A stretch of 64,000 nt of DNA, from contig NZ_VNIP01000004.1 in assembly GCF_008370325.1 (NCBI RefSeq), positions 124,001 to 188,000 of the forward strand. The letters are read 5' to 3'. A model generated the notes under the pieces. It saw only the letters and a program-made list of their open reading frames with translations. It was not told where the DNA came from and ran no database searches. Shown here in pieces: positions 25,890 to 35,426 of the stretch. The position numbers and the translations under genes are program-made. The DNA comes from Martinezella tropici. Lineage in GTDB: Bacteria > Pseudomonadota > Alphaproteobacteria > Rhizobiales > Rhizobiaceae. Numbering within the stretch: position 1 is the first letter of the stretch; each line of letters begins with the position of its first letter.

Positions 25890-26028
25890 CTGCCTGATCG
25901 GATGTCTGGAAAATTTGGGTAGCTAAGGCCACCATCCATGCGCTGATGGCAGAAGATGACGCAGCCCCTACTTGTCTTTGTCACTCACGTTCTTAAGTGA
26001 ATCCATAGCGTATCCAATGGAGGTTCCG

Positions 26029-26403
26029 GTGTTCAAACATCTGGTTTTGCTTACCCTTACGCTGATTCCGGCGGCCGCATTCGCGCAATCGACCGATCTC
26101 GAGGCAACCTGCAAAACGGTGGCCAAGAATTTCTTCCTGTCCGACGGGCTCTCGATCGGCGCGATCCAATCCTTTCCCGAACTGAAGCCGCCGGGCGTGC
26201 GCATGGCTTATTCCACACGGCAGGGAACGGCGCCATCTGAGATGAGCGACACGTTCGAATGCGAGTTCGACAAGGCGGACAAGCCTCATAACCTTGCCAA
26301 GTTCTGCGTATCGAGCACCTGCTATACGGCCAACGACCAGGATGCCGACCGGAAACGACGGTTCGAGGAAATGCGCATTCTTTTGCAGAGAGCAGAAAAG
26401 TAA
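26029..26403 (+). CDS. Small exported protein of unknown function
   Basis: About 124 residues from GTG 26029, chosen because GGAGG lies exactly 5 bp upstream and it gives a compact signal peptide (MFKHLVLLTLTLIPAAAFAQ, cleavage after AFA). The upstream ATG at 26017 would bury that ribosome site in the coding region. The mature protein is about 105 residues with four Cys (ATCKTV, FECEFD, KFCVSSTCY), likely disulfide-bonded in the periplasm. No domain recognised. Confidence 0.7.
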   Translation: MFKHLVLLTLTLIPAAAFAQSTDLEATCKTVAKNFFLSDGLSIGAIQSFPELKPPGVRMAYSTRQGTAPSEMSDTFECEFDKADKPHNLAKFCVSSTCYTANDQDADRKRRFEEMRILLQRAEK

Positions 26404-26656
26404 GCAACATCCTACGGATAAGGTGGACGGCAGGCATCTTCGCCAATAGCTGAGACGTGGCCAATCCATGCCTGTCGTCAGGACGATGAAATATTGCAAC
26501 GGCGATCGGCAGAGTGTTTCGCCATGCATTTGCCGATCCACGAAGGCGCGCTTTTCATTCCGCAAGTGGTCCTTTGAGCGACTATGAAAGCTCGGCGCCG
26601 GTTTTTGTTCATGAAGAAAAAAAATTACAAATTTTCCTGAAAATATTCAAGTGGCG

Positions 26657-26684
26657 TTGACTTTCCGCTTATTTGACGCATTAT
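26657..26684 (+). promoter_or_regulatory. Putative sigma-70-type promoter for the peptidase/ABC operon
   Basis: TTGACT (26657-26662), 16 bp, CATTAT (26679-26684), in a markedly AT-rich stretch (about 26600-26710) unlike the rest of the window. The first gene starts at 26909, so the leader would be about 215 nt. The gene-free stretch 26404-26908 shows no other clear signal; an in-frame 85-codon run starting at 26683 does not look like a protein. Confidence 0.35.
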
Positions 26685-26908
26685 GATGAAAATAAATTAC
26701 ATAAGAAGCGATGAGCGGGTGAACTTACGAACGGGAGCTAAATCTGTCGACGACGTCGATGGCGGCTGCGGTCGGCCTTCGATTTCACGGACGGTCATCC
26801 AATACGGCGGCTTTGGCGGTTCCGGGCATCGCTCGAACGTAATGAGCGAGGATAGTCCGGTGTTGGTCGGTTTCCGGCTCCGAAACTCTGTTTATTCGGG
26901 TAACAGGT

Positions 26909-28390
26909 ATGCGCATTTTCACCGCCTCATTGGCGACTGAAACAAACACATTTTCTCCCGTTCCGACCGATATGAACGCCTTCAAGGCGGCATTTTATGC
27001 TGGACCAGGCGAGCATCCGGAAACGCCGACCCTGTGTTCCTCGGTCGTGCCGATCCTGCGTCGCCGCGCCAAGGCGGAGGGGTTCGTCACTATCGAGGGT
27101 ACCTCCTGCTGGGCAGAGCCGGCCGGGCTCATCCAGCGCCAGACCTATGAGACGCTTCGCGACCAAATCCTTGCCGAACTGACCGCGGCGATGCCGGTCG
27201 ATGCCGTCGTTCTCGGCCTCCATGGCGCGATGGCAGCTCAAGGGTATGACGATCCCGAAGGTGATTTACTCTCGCGGGTGCGCGATATCGTCGGCCCCGA
27301 TGTGCTCGTCGCCGCGGAGTTCGATCCACATAGCCATCTGACGGCTCTGCGCGTCGCCAATCTCGATATCATGGCAGCCTTTCTCGAATTTCCGCATATC
27401 GATTTCGAAGAGCGCGGTGAGCACGTCGTCGAGCTGGCGCTTCGGACGCTCCGGGGCGAAATCAAGCCGGTCATCTCCACGTTCGATTGCCGCATGATCA
27501 CCATCTTTCCGACGAGCCGCGAACCGATGCGATCCTTTGTCGACCGCCTGAAGGCGATGGAGGGCAAGGATGGCGTGCTCTCCATCTCCGTTATCCATGG
27601 CTTCATGGCCGGCGACCTGCCCGATATGGGCACGCGCATCGTCGTCCTGACCGACAATGACAAGGCCAAGGGCGATGCCTTGGCCGCTTTACTCGGACGC
27701 GAGCTTTACGGCTTGCGCAAGGAAGCAGCCATGCCGATGTTCGATACCGAGGCAGGTCTCGATCGGGCGATAGCAATCCGCGCCGCGCATCCGGAGCTGC
27801 CGGTAACGATCGCCGATGTCTGGGACAATCCGGGCGGCGGCGTTGCCGGCGATGCAACGCATATTTTGCGGCGGATGATGCAACGCGGCCTGGATGACTT
27901 TGCCGTTGCGACGATCTGGGATCCGATTGCGGTGACCTTCTGCCATGCGGCGGGCGAAGGGGCGGTGCTCAACCTGCGCGTCGGCGGCAAGTCGGGGCCG
28001 GAAGGCGGCGAGCCGCTTGACCTTCGCGTCACCGTGCAGCGGCTTTTCCATGCCGGTTGGCAGAGCTTCCGCAATAGCCACGTCGTGCTTGGCAGCACCG
28101 CTGTCGTCCGTCCGGTCGGGACCAATATCGACATCGTGCTGATCACCAGCCGAACACAGACCTACGAGCCGGATATCTTCTCCAATCAAGGCGTCGATTT
28201 TGCGGAGAAGGCCTATCTGTTGGTCAAATCGACCAATCACTTCCATGCTGGTTTCCTGCCGGTGTCCTCCGAGATCGTCTACGTCGCCGCGCCGACCTCC
28301 TATCCGACGGATCCGGCAACGACACCCTATCGCAAGGCGCGCCTCGACTTGTGGCCGCGCATCGCCGACCCCCTAGGATTGGACGCATGA
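26909..28390 (+). CDS. M81-family metallopeptidase (MlrC/DUF1485-like)
   Basis: 493 residues. It opens MRIFTASLATETNTFSPVPT, the M81 start in which the Glu is a predicted zinc ligand, then VLGLHGAMAAQGYDDPEGDL and EFDPHSHLT with the Asp and His ligands. The C-terminal MlrC domain includes DVWDNPGGGVAGDATHILR and the late SNQGVDFAEKAYLLVKSTNHF motif. MlrC cleaves the linearised microcystin peptide; most relatives act on unknown small peptides or amides. No signal peptide, so cytoplasmic. It heads an operon with a complete peptide-type ABC importer, suggesting that the imported compound is its substrate. Confidence 0.88.
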   Translation: MRIFTASLATETNTFSPVPTDMNAFKAAFYAGPGEHPETPTLCSSVVPILRRRAKAEGFVTIEGTSCWAEPAGLIQRQTYETLRDQILAELTAAMPVDAVVLGLHGAMAAQGYDDPEGDLLSRVRDIVGPDVLVAAEFDPHSHLTALRVANLDIMAAFLEFPHIDFEERGEHVVELALRTLRGEIKPVISTFDCRMITIFPTSREPMRSFVDRLKAMEGKDGVLSISVIHGFMAGDLPDMGTRIVVLTDNDKAKGDALAALLGRELYGLRKEAAMPMFDTEAGLDRAIAIRAAHPELPVTIADVWDNPGGGVAGDATHILRRMMQRGLDDFAVATIWDPIAVTFCHAAGEGAVLNLRVGGKSGPEGGEPLDLRVTVQRLFHAGWQSFRNSHVVLGSTAVVRPVGTNIDIVLITSRTQTYEPDIFSNQGVDFAEKAYLLVKSTNHFHAGFLPVSSEIVYVAAPTSYPTDPATTPYRKARLDLWPRIADPLGLDA

Positions 28391-28472
28391 ACCGTCAGCC
28401 GAGGGGAACCGGCTGCCGGCCTTAAAAGAAACGAACTCGACCAAATGCCAACGAAAATAGAAGGGGAATGAG

Positions 28473-29990
28473 ATGAAGAAGAGCGCATTCGTTTTGATCA
28501 CGCTGGCCATGCTTGCAGGCACAAGCAGCTTGGCGACCGCCCAATCCTCGGATGGCGTCCTGACCGTCGCCACCATCGGTGAATTGCCGACGCTCGATGC
28601 CATGCAGACGCCGACCGACATCGTGCTGACCGTCGATCAGCACATTTTCGAGACGCTCTATACCTACGATGCCCAGTGGAAATCCGTTCCGCTGCTGGCG
28701 GCCGCCATGCCGACGATTTCGGATGACGGTCTTACCTATCGCATTTCGCTGCGCGAAGGCGTCAAGTTCCACGATGGCAGTGACTTTGACTCTAAAGACG
28801 TCGTCGCTTCGCTGAAGCGTTGGATGACCGTCAATTCCAAGGGCAAGCAGGTTGCCGGCATTATCGATAGCCTGACGGCCGACGGTGATCATGCCGTTGT
28901 CATCAAGCTGAAGTCGCGCTATGCGCCGCTGCTGGCAACACTGTCGCAGTCCTCGATCATCCTTCCTTCGGAAAAGGTCGCCGATACGCTTGCCGATTTC
29001 ATCGGCACCGGCCCCTATATGCTGAAGGAGCGCAAGCCCGACCAATACACCCAGCTTGTCCGCTTTGATGGCTATAAGTCACCCGAGGGCGAGCCGAACA
29101 ACTATGCCGGCAAACGCGAAGCGATCGCCAAGGAAATCCGTTTCGTACCAGTGCCGGATGCCAATACCCGCGTCGAAGGCCTGATTTCCGGACAGTTCGA
29201 TTTCGCCGACTCTCTGCCGGTCAGCGCCTATGAGCGCGTCGAGAAAAGCGGCAACGCTAAACCCGTGATTTTCGAAAATACCGGGTGGGTTTCGCTCAAC
29301 ATGAACATGAAGCAAGGTCTGCTGGTGAAGAAGCCCTTGCGCCAGGCCGTGCAGGCCGCGCTGAACTCTTCCGACATGATGCTTGCCGCCTTCAACGACC
29401 AGCGCTTCTTCAGCGTCGATGGTTCTTTCTTCCCGAAGGGGTCCTTCTGGCATACCGACGCCGGTGTTGTCCGCTACGGCGAAGGCGATCCTGATACCGC
29501 GGCGAAGCTTCTGAAGGACGCGGGATATGACGGCACACCGCTGCGGCTTCTGACCAGCCGTCAGTATGAATTCCACTATAAGATCGGCGAGGTCGCCAAG
29601 GCCTATCTGGAGGCTGCAGGCTTCAAGGTGGACATGCAGGTCGTCGATTGGGCGACCCTGACCACCCGCCGCGCCGATCCGAAGGAGTGGGATATCTTCA
29701 TCACCCATTCCAACTTCCCCGGCGATCCCACGACGATCAATACGATCACGGACAGCTACCCCGGCTGGTACGTGTCCGACCAGAAGGCCAAGGCCGTCTC
29801 GGCCTATATGGACGCCACGAGTGACGATGCCAAGCAGAAGGCCTGGGAGGGCATCCAGACCGTGATCTACGATGACGCGCCGCTTTACAAGGTCGGCAAC
29901 TTCAATGCCCTTTCGGGGATTTCCGCGTCGGTCACCGGCTATATGCCGACCTATTGGCCGCATTTCTGGAACGTCACTCCCAAGAAATAA
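28473..29990 (+). CDS. Peptide/opine-type ABC transporter substrate-binding protein (SBP_bac_5)
   Basis: 505 residues with an N-terminal signal peptide (KKSAFVLITLAMLAGTSSLA, cleavage near ATAQ). Family features are LTVATIGELPTLDAMQTPTD, TYRISLREGVKFHDGSDFDS and FIGTGPYMLKERKPDQYTQL. No lipobox Cys is seen, so a soluble periplasmic protein. AAGGGGAA precedes the ATG. It starts 82 bp after the M81 gene and is followed by permease genes. Ligands of this family include di- and oligopeptides, glutathione, nickel and opines; the ligand cannot be told from sequence. Confidence 0.9.
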   Translation: MKKSAFVLITLAMLAGTSSLATAQSSDGVLTVATIGELPTLDAMQTPTDIVLTVDQHIFETLYTYDAQWKSVPLLAAAMPTISDDGLTYRISLREGVKFHDGSDFDSKDVVASLKRWMTVNSKGKQVAGIIDSLTADGDHAVVIKLKSRYAPLLATLSQSSIILPSEKVADTLADFIGTGPYMLKERKPDQYTQLVRFDGYKSPEGEPNNYAGKREAIAKEIRFVPVPDANTRVEGLISGQFDFADSLPVSAYERVEKSGNAKPVIFENTGWVSLNMNMKQGLLVKKPLRQAVQAALNSSDMMLAAFNDQRFFSVDGSFFPKGSFWHTDAGVVRYGEGDPDTAAKLLKDAGYDGTPLRLLTSRQYEFHYKIGEVAKAYLEAAGFKVDMQVVDWATLTTRRADPKEWDIFITHSNFPGDPTTINTITDSYPGWYVSDQKAKAVSAYMDATSDDAKQKAWEGIQTVIYDDAPLYKVGNFNALSGISASVTGYMPTYWPHFWNVTPKK

Positions 29991-30002
29991 GGCTCGAAGC
30001 AC

Positions 30003-30953
30003 ATGGCAAAGATCGCCCAGGCGCTTTTGAGACGTCTCGGAGGCATGGTGATTGTGCTCGCGCTCGTCGTCACGGTCGTCTTCATCATCGTCCGGGTTAC
30101 CCCGGGCGATCCGGCGGCCGTGATGCTGGGGGCCGACGCCACGCCGCAGGATATCGCGCAGCTGCGCGCCAAGATGGGGCTCGATGCGCCATTGCTGGTT
30201 CAATACGTCCAGTTTGTTCTCGGCTTGTTGAAGGGAGATCTCGGGCAATCGATCTTTCTCAACCAGCCGGTCACGCAGGCGCTTGCCGCCCGCGCCGAGC
30301 CCACCTTCTTCTTGACGCTGTTCTCCATTCTGATCGCCACGGCGATCGCGCTTCCCGTCGGGATCATCTCGGCGGTCAAGCGCGGAACGCTCTTCGATCA
30401 GATCGTCGTTATTCTGACCATGGTGGCCGCGAGTGTGCCGAGTTTCTGGCTCGGCCTGATGCTGATCCAGATCCTGGCCGTCGGCCAGGGCTGGTTTCCA
30501 GCCTCCGGATATGGCGGTCCGGACACCGGCTTCCTCGAGCGCCTGCACCATCTGATCCTGCCGGCGATCACTCTGGGTATCGTCAACTCCGCCATGATCA
30601 CGCGTTTCACGCGGGCCGCAATGCTGGATGTGCTCGGCGATGACTATGTGCGCACCGCCCGCGCCAAGGGTGCGAGCGAACGCCGCGTCATCCTGAAGCA
30701 CGCACTGAAGAATGCACTGATTCCGATCATTACCGTCATCGGCCTCTCCGTTGCGATGCTTGTCGCCGGCGCCGTCGTCACGGAAACCGTCTTCGGATTG
30801 CCCGGTGTCGGCAATCTGGTCGTGTCCGCCGTCCTGCGGCGCGATTATCCGGTGATCCAGGGCACGCTTTTGGTGGTCGCCGCCATCTACGTCCTCATCA
30901 ATTTCATCGTCGACATGCTCTATATTCTCGTCGATCCCAGGGTGCGTCTATGA
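30003..30953 (+). CDS. ABC transporter permease, DppB/OppB type
   Basis: 316 residues with about six membrane segments. It opens MAKIAQALLRRLGGMVIVLA with RVTPGDPAAVMLG, the usual start of DppB. The coupling helix region DDYVRTARAKGASERRVILKHALKNALIPI carries the EAA-like motif. The C-terminus RRDYPVIQGTLLVVAAIYV is typical. It imports with the adjacent DppC-type partner and is energised by the fused ATPase downstream. It begins 12 bp after the binding-protein stop and overlaps the next gene by 4 bp. Confidence 0.92.
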   Translation: MAKIAQALLRRLGGMVIVLALVVTVVFIIVRVTPGDPAAVMLGADATPQDIAQLRAKMGLDAPLLVQYVQFVLGLLKGDLGQSIFLNQPVTQALAARAEPTFFLTLFSILIATAIALPVGIISAVKRGTLFDQIVVILTMVAASVPSFWLGLMLIQILAVGQGWFPASGYGGPDTGFLERLHHLILPAITLGIVNSAMITRFTRAAMLDVLGDDYVRTARAKGASERRVILKHALKNALIPIITVIGLSVAMLVAGAVVTETVFGLPGVGNLVVSAVLRRDYPVIQGTLLVVAAIYVLINFIVDMLYILVDPRVRL

Positions 30954-31810
30954 CGGCCGGTTCTTTCACTCTGCCGTTTGCCGCAAGCCTGCGACGCCTC
31001 TTTGGCAATCGCGCCATGCTGCTGGGCGCCATCATTCTGCTTGTCGTCATCCTTGCCGCCATCCTGGCGCCCTGGATTGCCCCTTACGCGCCGAACAAGC
31101 TGTCGATCATCAACAAGCTCAAGGGGCCATCGGAGGCTCATATCTTCGGTACCGACGAATTCGGGCGTGACATCTTCTCGCGCGCGATCTTCGCGGGCCG
31201 CGTTTCGCTGCTGGTCAGTCTCGGGGTGGTGTGCATTTCGACGGTGCTCGGCGTGTTTCTTGGCGTCATTGCGGGGTATTTCCGCAAATTCGATGCGCCG
31301 ATTTCGCGCCTGCTCGATGCAATGATGTCGTTTCCCGACATTCTGCTTGCGATCGCCTTGGTCGCAGCGCTCGGACCGTCGCTGGTGACCGTGATCCTGG
31401 CGCTTGGCATCACCTATGCGCCGCGACTGGCCCGCATCGTCCGGGGCTCGACCTTGGTCTTGAGGGAACTACCTTACATCGAGGCGGCGATCGCTATGGG
31501 TCTGCCCACCTGGCAGATCCTGTGTCGCCACGTCCTACTCAATCTGGCGTCACCCATTCTGGTGCAGGCCACCTTCGTCTTCGCCTCCGCCATGCTGGCC
31601 GAAGCAAGCCTTTCATTCCTCGGCGTCGGCGTGTCCTCCGACACTCCAACCTGGGGAACCATGCTCGCTTCCGGCCGGGAATTCATGAACAATGCGCCCT
31701 GGCTCATGGTCTTTCCCGGCCTTGCCATCGTCTTCTCGGTCCTATCGCTGCAATTGCTCGGCGATGGCCTGCGCGATCTGGTCGATCCGCGTCTTGTGAA
31801 GGAGAGCTGA
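30950..31810 (+). CDS. ABC transporter permease, DppC/OppC type
   Basis: 286 residues. After an N-terminal membrane segment (AMLLGAIILLVVILAAILAP), HIFGTDEFGRDIFSRAIFAG is the DppC/OppC landmark, and LPYIEAAIAMGLPTWQILCR is the EAA-like loop. The C-terminus SVLSLQLLGDGLRDLVDPRL is the family ending. The ATGA overlap with the upstream permease indicates translational coupling. Confidence 0.92.
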   Translation: MTAGSFTLPFAASLRRLFGNRAMLLGAIILLVVILAAILAPWIAPYAPNKLSIINKLKGPSEAHIFGTDEFGRDIFSRAIFAGRVSLLVSLGVVCISTVLGVFLGVIAGYFRKFDAPISRLLDAMMSFPDILLAIALVAALGPSLVTVILALGITYAPRLARIVRGSTLVLRELPYIEAAIAMGLPTWQILCRHVLLNLASPILVQATFVFASAMLAEASLSFLGVGVSSDTPTWGTMLASGREFMNNAPWLMVFPGLAIVFSVLSLQLLGDGLRDLVDPRLVKES

Positions 31811-31812
31811 TC

Positions 31813-33615
31813 ATGACCGACATGACCTCCGCCACCCAGCCTGTCCTCGCCATTGAGGACCTGACGACGTCGTTCAGGACGAGCGAGGGCTGGCGTGCCG
31901 TCATCCGCGATATCAATCTGCAGGTCGGTGCCGGGGAAACCGTCGCCATCGTCGGTGAATCCGGCTCCGGCAAGAGTGTGACGGCGCTCTCGACAATGCG
32001 TCTTCTGCCCTCAGACAGGGCGCGAAGTGAAGGCAGGATCCTGCTTTCCGGCAAGGATCTCCTCAAGGTTTCCGAGGCGGAAATGCGCTCGGTTCGCGGC
32101 GGTTCGATCGGCATGATCTTCCAGGAGCCGATGACATCGCTCAATCCGGTGTTCACCATCGGCAACCAGATCGCAGAGGCGCTTGTGCTGCACCAGAGCC
32201 TCTCCTGGCACGCGGCCGAGGCCGAGGCCGTGCGGCTGATGGAGCGCGTGCGCATTCCCGCAGCCAAAACCCGGCTGAACGAATATCCGCATAAATTCTC
32301 GGGCGGTATGCGCCAGCGCGTCATGATTGCCATGGCGCTTGCCTGCCGGCCCAAGCTGCTGATTGCCGACGAGCCGACGACGGCGCTCGACGTCACGATC
32401 CAGGCGGAAATCCTTCACCTCATTCGCGAGTTGCAACGTGAAGAGAACATGGCCGTACTTTTCATCACGCATGACATGGGTGTCGTTGCTGAAATCGCCG
32501 ACCGCACGGTCGTCATGTTTCGCGGCGAGATGATCGAGACCGGCCCGACGCGCGAGATTTTCGCCGCGCCGAAGGCCGTCTACACGAAATCGCTGCTTGC
32601 TTCTATTCCGCGGCTCGGCACGATGGGCAATGCCGTGGCGCCCAAACGCTTTCCCGAGGTCGATCAGGCGAGCGGAGAAGCGATCGACGGCCGCGAAATG
32701 CGCGGCGTTTCCGAGGCGGTTGCACCCATTCTCAAGGTCGATGATCTTTCGGTCCGGTTCGACCTGCCAAATGGCCGCATCCATGCCGTCGAGCGTGTCT
32801 CGTTCGATCTGCGTCCCGGCGAAACCCTTTCGCTGGTCGGCGAATCCGGCTGCGGCAAATCGACGACTGGTCGCGCGATCATCCGGTTGATCAATCCAAC
32901 CGCCGGCTCTGTCATGATCGATGGGCGGGACGTTACGGAAGCGAATACACGCGAATTGCGCGCGATGCGTCGCACGTCGCAGATGATCTTTCAGGACCCG
33001 TTTGCATCGCTCAATCCGCGTATCACCATCGGCTCGGCAATCGCGGAGCCGATGCTTGCCCATGGCGTGATAGGCAGGCGTGAAGCGAAGGGGCGGGTCA
33101 GCGAGCTGCTCGAACAGGTCGGGCTGTCAGCGAAGATGGCCGACCGCCATCCGCACGAATTTTCCGGCGGCCAGCGTCAACGTATCTCGATCGCCCGGGC
33201 GCTGGCGCTCGATCCGAAGTTTATCATCGCGGACGAGGCCGTCTCGGCGCTCGACGTTTCGGTCAAGGCGCAGGTTTCCAACCTCTTGCTTGAGCTGCAG
33301 GAGGAACGTCAGCTCGCCTATCTCTTCATCAGCCATGACATGGCGGTCGTGGAGCGGGTAAGCCATCGGGTCGCCGTCATGTTTCTTGGAGAAATCGTTG
33401 AAATAGGCCCGCGTGCGGCGATCTTCGATAATCCCCAGCATCCCTATACGCGGCGGCTGATTTCGGCCGTGCCGATCCCGGATCCGTCGCGTCGTGGCCA
33501 GTTGGTGCCGCAGCCTTCGGATGAGATCAAGAGTGCGGTAAGGCCGCTCGATTACGAGCCGCCGAAACGGACCTACCGGGAGGTTTCTCCGGGGCATTTC
33601 GTACAGGAAGCATAG
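31813..33615 (+). CDS. Fused dual ATP-binding protein of the peptide ABC importer (DppD-DppF fusion)
   Basis: About 600 residues with two complete ABC ATPases. Domain 1 has Walker A GESGSGKS (48-55), signature FSGGMRQRV and Walker B LLIADEPTTALD; domain 2 has Walker A GESGCGKST (near 343-351), signature FSGGQRQRI and Walker B FIIADEAVSALD. Both keep the catalytic Glu and switch His (FITHDMG, FISHDMA). The DppF-like C-terminus reads HPYTRRLISAVPIPDP. ATG 31813 (GGAG upstream) starts 2 bp after the permease stop; the frame is open further upstream inside that gene. Single-chain fusions of this kind are common in rhizobial importers. Confidence 0.92.
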   Translation: MTDMTSATQPVLAIEDLTTSFRTSEGWRAVIRDINLQVGAGETVAIVGESGSGKSVTALSTMRLLPSDRARSEGRILLSGKDLLKVSEAEMRSVRGGSIGMIFQEPMTSLNPVFTIGNQIAEALVLHQSLSWHAAEAEAVRLMERVRIPAAKTRLNEYPHKFSGGMRQRVMIAMALACRPKLLIADEPTTALDVTIQAEILHLIRELQREENMAVLFITHDMGVVAEIADRTVVMFRGEMIETGPTREIFAAPKAVYTKSLLASIPRLGTMGNAVAPKRFPEVDQASGEAIDGREMRGVSEAVAPILKVDDLSVRFDLPNGRIHAVERVSFDLRPGETLSLVGESGCGKSTTGRAIIRLINPTAGSVMIDGRDVTEANTRELRAMRRTSQMIFQDPFASLNPRITIGSAIAEPMLAHGVIGRREAKGRVSELLEQVGLSAKMADRHPHEFSGGQRQRISIARALALDPKFIIADEAVSALDVSVKAQVSNLLLELQEERQLAYLFISHDMAVVERVSHRVAVMFLGEIVEIGPRAAIFDNPQHPYTRRLISAVPIPDPSRRGQLVPQPSDEIKSAVRPLDYEPPKRTYREVSPGHFVQEA

Positions 33616-33831
33616 CGGCGCGGCTCGCGCGATGAATTGCAAAAACGCCGCCGAGGCAACCGGCATTCCGATCGCTTCTACCGACCATTTCGAGGTGGAG
33701 GCATGCGCTCCCCTCCGGCGGGTAGGTGGCAGGCGAATGCAGCAACCCATTCGGGTAGGTACGTCAGACTTACGCTTGATGCTAATATTCTAATTGTCGG
33801 CCCGGATGCCACCCGCGAGCCGAAGAGTGCA

Positions 33832-33876
33832 GCGTCCGGCGGCAATCAATATGCCCCTTTCATTGTCGCCGGACGC
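33832..33876. repeat. Long inverted repeat (15-bp arms, one mismatch)
   Basis: Arms 33832-33846 and 33862-33876 are complementary at 14 of 15 positions, with a 15-base loop. No U-tract follows on either strand. It lies 217 bp past the ABC operon, so it may be a 3' stem, a protein-binding dyad or a copy of a dispersed rhizobial intergenic palindrome. The surrounding gene-free stretch 33616-34082 holds nothing else I can support. Confidence 0.6.
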
Positions 33877-34082
33877 ACACTGACTTGATAGAGCGAACCG
33901 CTCCACAGCACCATCAAAAGGTGTCCAAATGCCCACGCTGATGCTTGCTGTATCCGTCGCTCGTCAAAAATGGACGTAGGAACCGGGATAGGGATCTGCC
34001 TAATGTCCCAAGCCGTGAAGGCAGGGTGATCGCAATGTGAGAGTGGATCGTCGGCAAGCGTCGATCGGGGGAAGAGGGCCTG

Positions 34083-34469
34083 ATGGCACCCAGGCCAATA
34101 AGGCAAATTCCCTTCGAAGATGCAGCAGTTCGCGAAACGACACGAGCGATAGCGTTTGGAGAATGCGTAATGGAGCGTTTTCGCCGTGTTATGAGTGGCT
34201 GTCTGTCGCCTAAGCAGACCGATACACTCCAAAAAGTATTGACCAGCATCACCAAACAGCCGTGGTTCGATGACAGTGAACACTCGCGCGACATCCTAGC
34301 CGAACGGTTGGCAATTTTGATCAAAATGGGAATAGAAAACGCGGCGCATCTTCAAACTGTCGGTGTTTCCTGGGCGGTGAGCGATTTTGTTCGCAACGGC
34401 GCAAGAACGGGTCGGGTAAAGCCGGCGAACAATGGGCGTGGGATCGAGCGGCTTTCGATCACCGGCTAG
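34083..34469 (+). CDS. Hypothetical protein
   Basis: Up to 128 residues from ATG 34083 (GAGGG close upstream). ATG 34170 has GGAG at better spacing and would give 99 residues. The sequence MERFRRVMSGCLSPKQTDTL followed by LTSITKQPWFDDSEHSRDIL is helical and charged, with no domain I recognise. It is a free-standing gene between the ABC operon and the NmrA/LysR pair. The bases here look less GC-rich than neighbouring coding sequence, but I did not measure it. Confidence 0.45.
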   Translation: MAPRPIRQIPFEDAAVRETTRAIAFGECVMERFRRVMSGCLSPKQTDTLQKVLTSITKQPWFDDSEHSRDILAERLAILIKMGIENAAHLQTVGVSWAVSDFVRNGARTGRVKPANNGRGIERLSITG

Positions 34470-34544
34470 CAGAAGCCTCCGCCGGCGGAGGAAGCTTCGA
34501 AGTGTCCATGAGGACCGGGAGCGGTCCGAGACGTCTCGATTGCA

Positions 34545-35426
34545 TCAATCCTGATCGTGAACGCGGTTTCCCTGTACGAGTTCGTGGATGACATGCTCGA
34601 ATGGCGTTGTCCCCTTCACGGCCGATCGGCCTTGGTCGCGAAATTCGATCCAACCTTCGTTGAAACCATCCAGCATGCGAATGCGCGGGAGGGGATTTCG
34701 CGCCCCTTGGGCTCGAAAAATCTCTTCCCAGCTCTCACGCGGCACGATCTCGACACGAACAGGACGTTCGACCTCTGCAGCGAAGGCGCGGGCCAGATCG
34801 TTCGGCGATACGCGAACCGCTCCTTCGAGCTCGACGATCCGGATGCCGCTCCAATCCTCGATGAGCAGGCTCGCGGCACATTTTCCGACGTCCAGCGTCG
34901 CGACCATCGGAAATGCCTTGTCGGCGGGTTGAAGGAAGCTACGCAAAACGCCTTCGTCCCTTGCTGATGGCACATCCCATATCGCGTTTTCGATGAACCA
35001 GCCGGGCCGCAGGAAGGTGAGCGGAAGATCGAGACCGCTCAACACCCGCTCCATCAATGTGCGCTGGCTCAGCAGGTTCTCGTATGGTGCATCCGCTCCA
35101 ATGGTCGACAGGCATACGACTTTGCCGGGGCGAGCCTGGGAAAGTGCATTACCCACCGCTTCGATCACGCGCCTGGCTTCGGGAAAGCCCGGCTCCGGAT
35201 CGAATTCGGAAGGCGGCAGAATGAAAACGCCATCGGCTCCGCTGAAGGCCGCAGCAAGACTTTTCTCGTCATCCATCTCCGCCAGGGCGATATCGCAGCC
35301 ACGATCGCGCCATTCCGCCGCCTTCGCCTTGTTTCGAAGGACAGCGCGGACCGGCTGCTGCTTGGCAATGAGTTCCCGCGCCAGCGCGCCGCCCACCTTT
35401 CCGGTGATTCCGGTAATTGCATACAT
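34545..35426 (-). CDS. NmrA-like NAD(P)-binding protein (atypical SDR)
   Basis: About 293 residues from ATG 35426, GGAG 7 bp upstream. The N-terminus MYAITGITGKVGGALARELI holds the NmrA-type GxTGxxG dinucleotide loop. ALAEMDDEKSLAAAFSGADG and VFILPPSEFDPEPG follow the family pattern, and there is no SDR YxxxK active site. QIFA/QOR2-like relatives bind NADP(H) and reduce quinones or sense redox state. It is divergent from the LysR gene at 35648, a pairing that suggests regulation by that protein. Confidence 0.82.
   Translation of the reverse strand: MYAITGITGKVGGALARELIAKQQPVRAVLRNKAKAAEWRDRGCDIALAEMDDEKSLAAAFSGADGVFILPPSEFDPEPGFPEARRVIEAVGNALSQARPGKVVCLSTIGADAPYENLLSQRTLMERVLSGLDLPLTFLRPGWFIENAIWDVPSARDEGVLRSFLQPADKAFPMVATLDVGKCAASLLIEDWSGIRIVELEGAVRVSPNDLARAFAAEVERPVRVEIVPRESWEEIFRAQGARNPLPRIRMLDGFNEGWIEFRDQGRSAVKGTTPFEHVIHELVQGNRVHDQD

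Noticed and set aside
26683..26940. 85-codon frame before the M81 peptidase gene
   Set aside because: It lies in the AT-rich promoter region and has no ordered sequence; it runs into the peptidase start in another frame.
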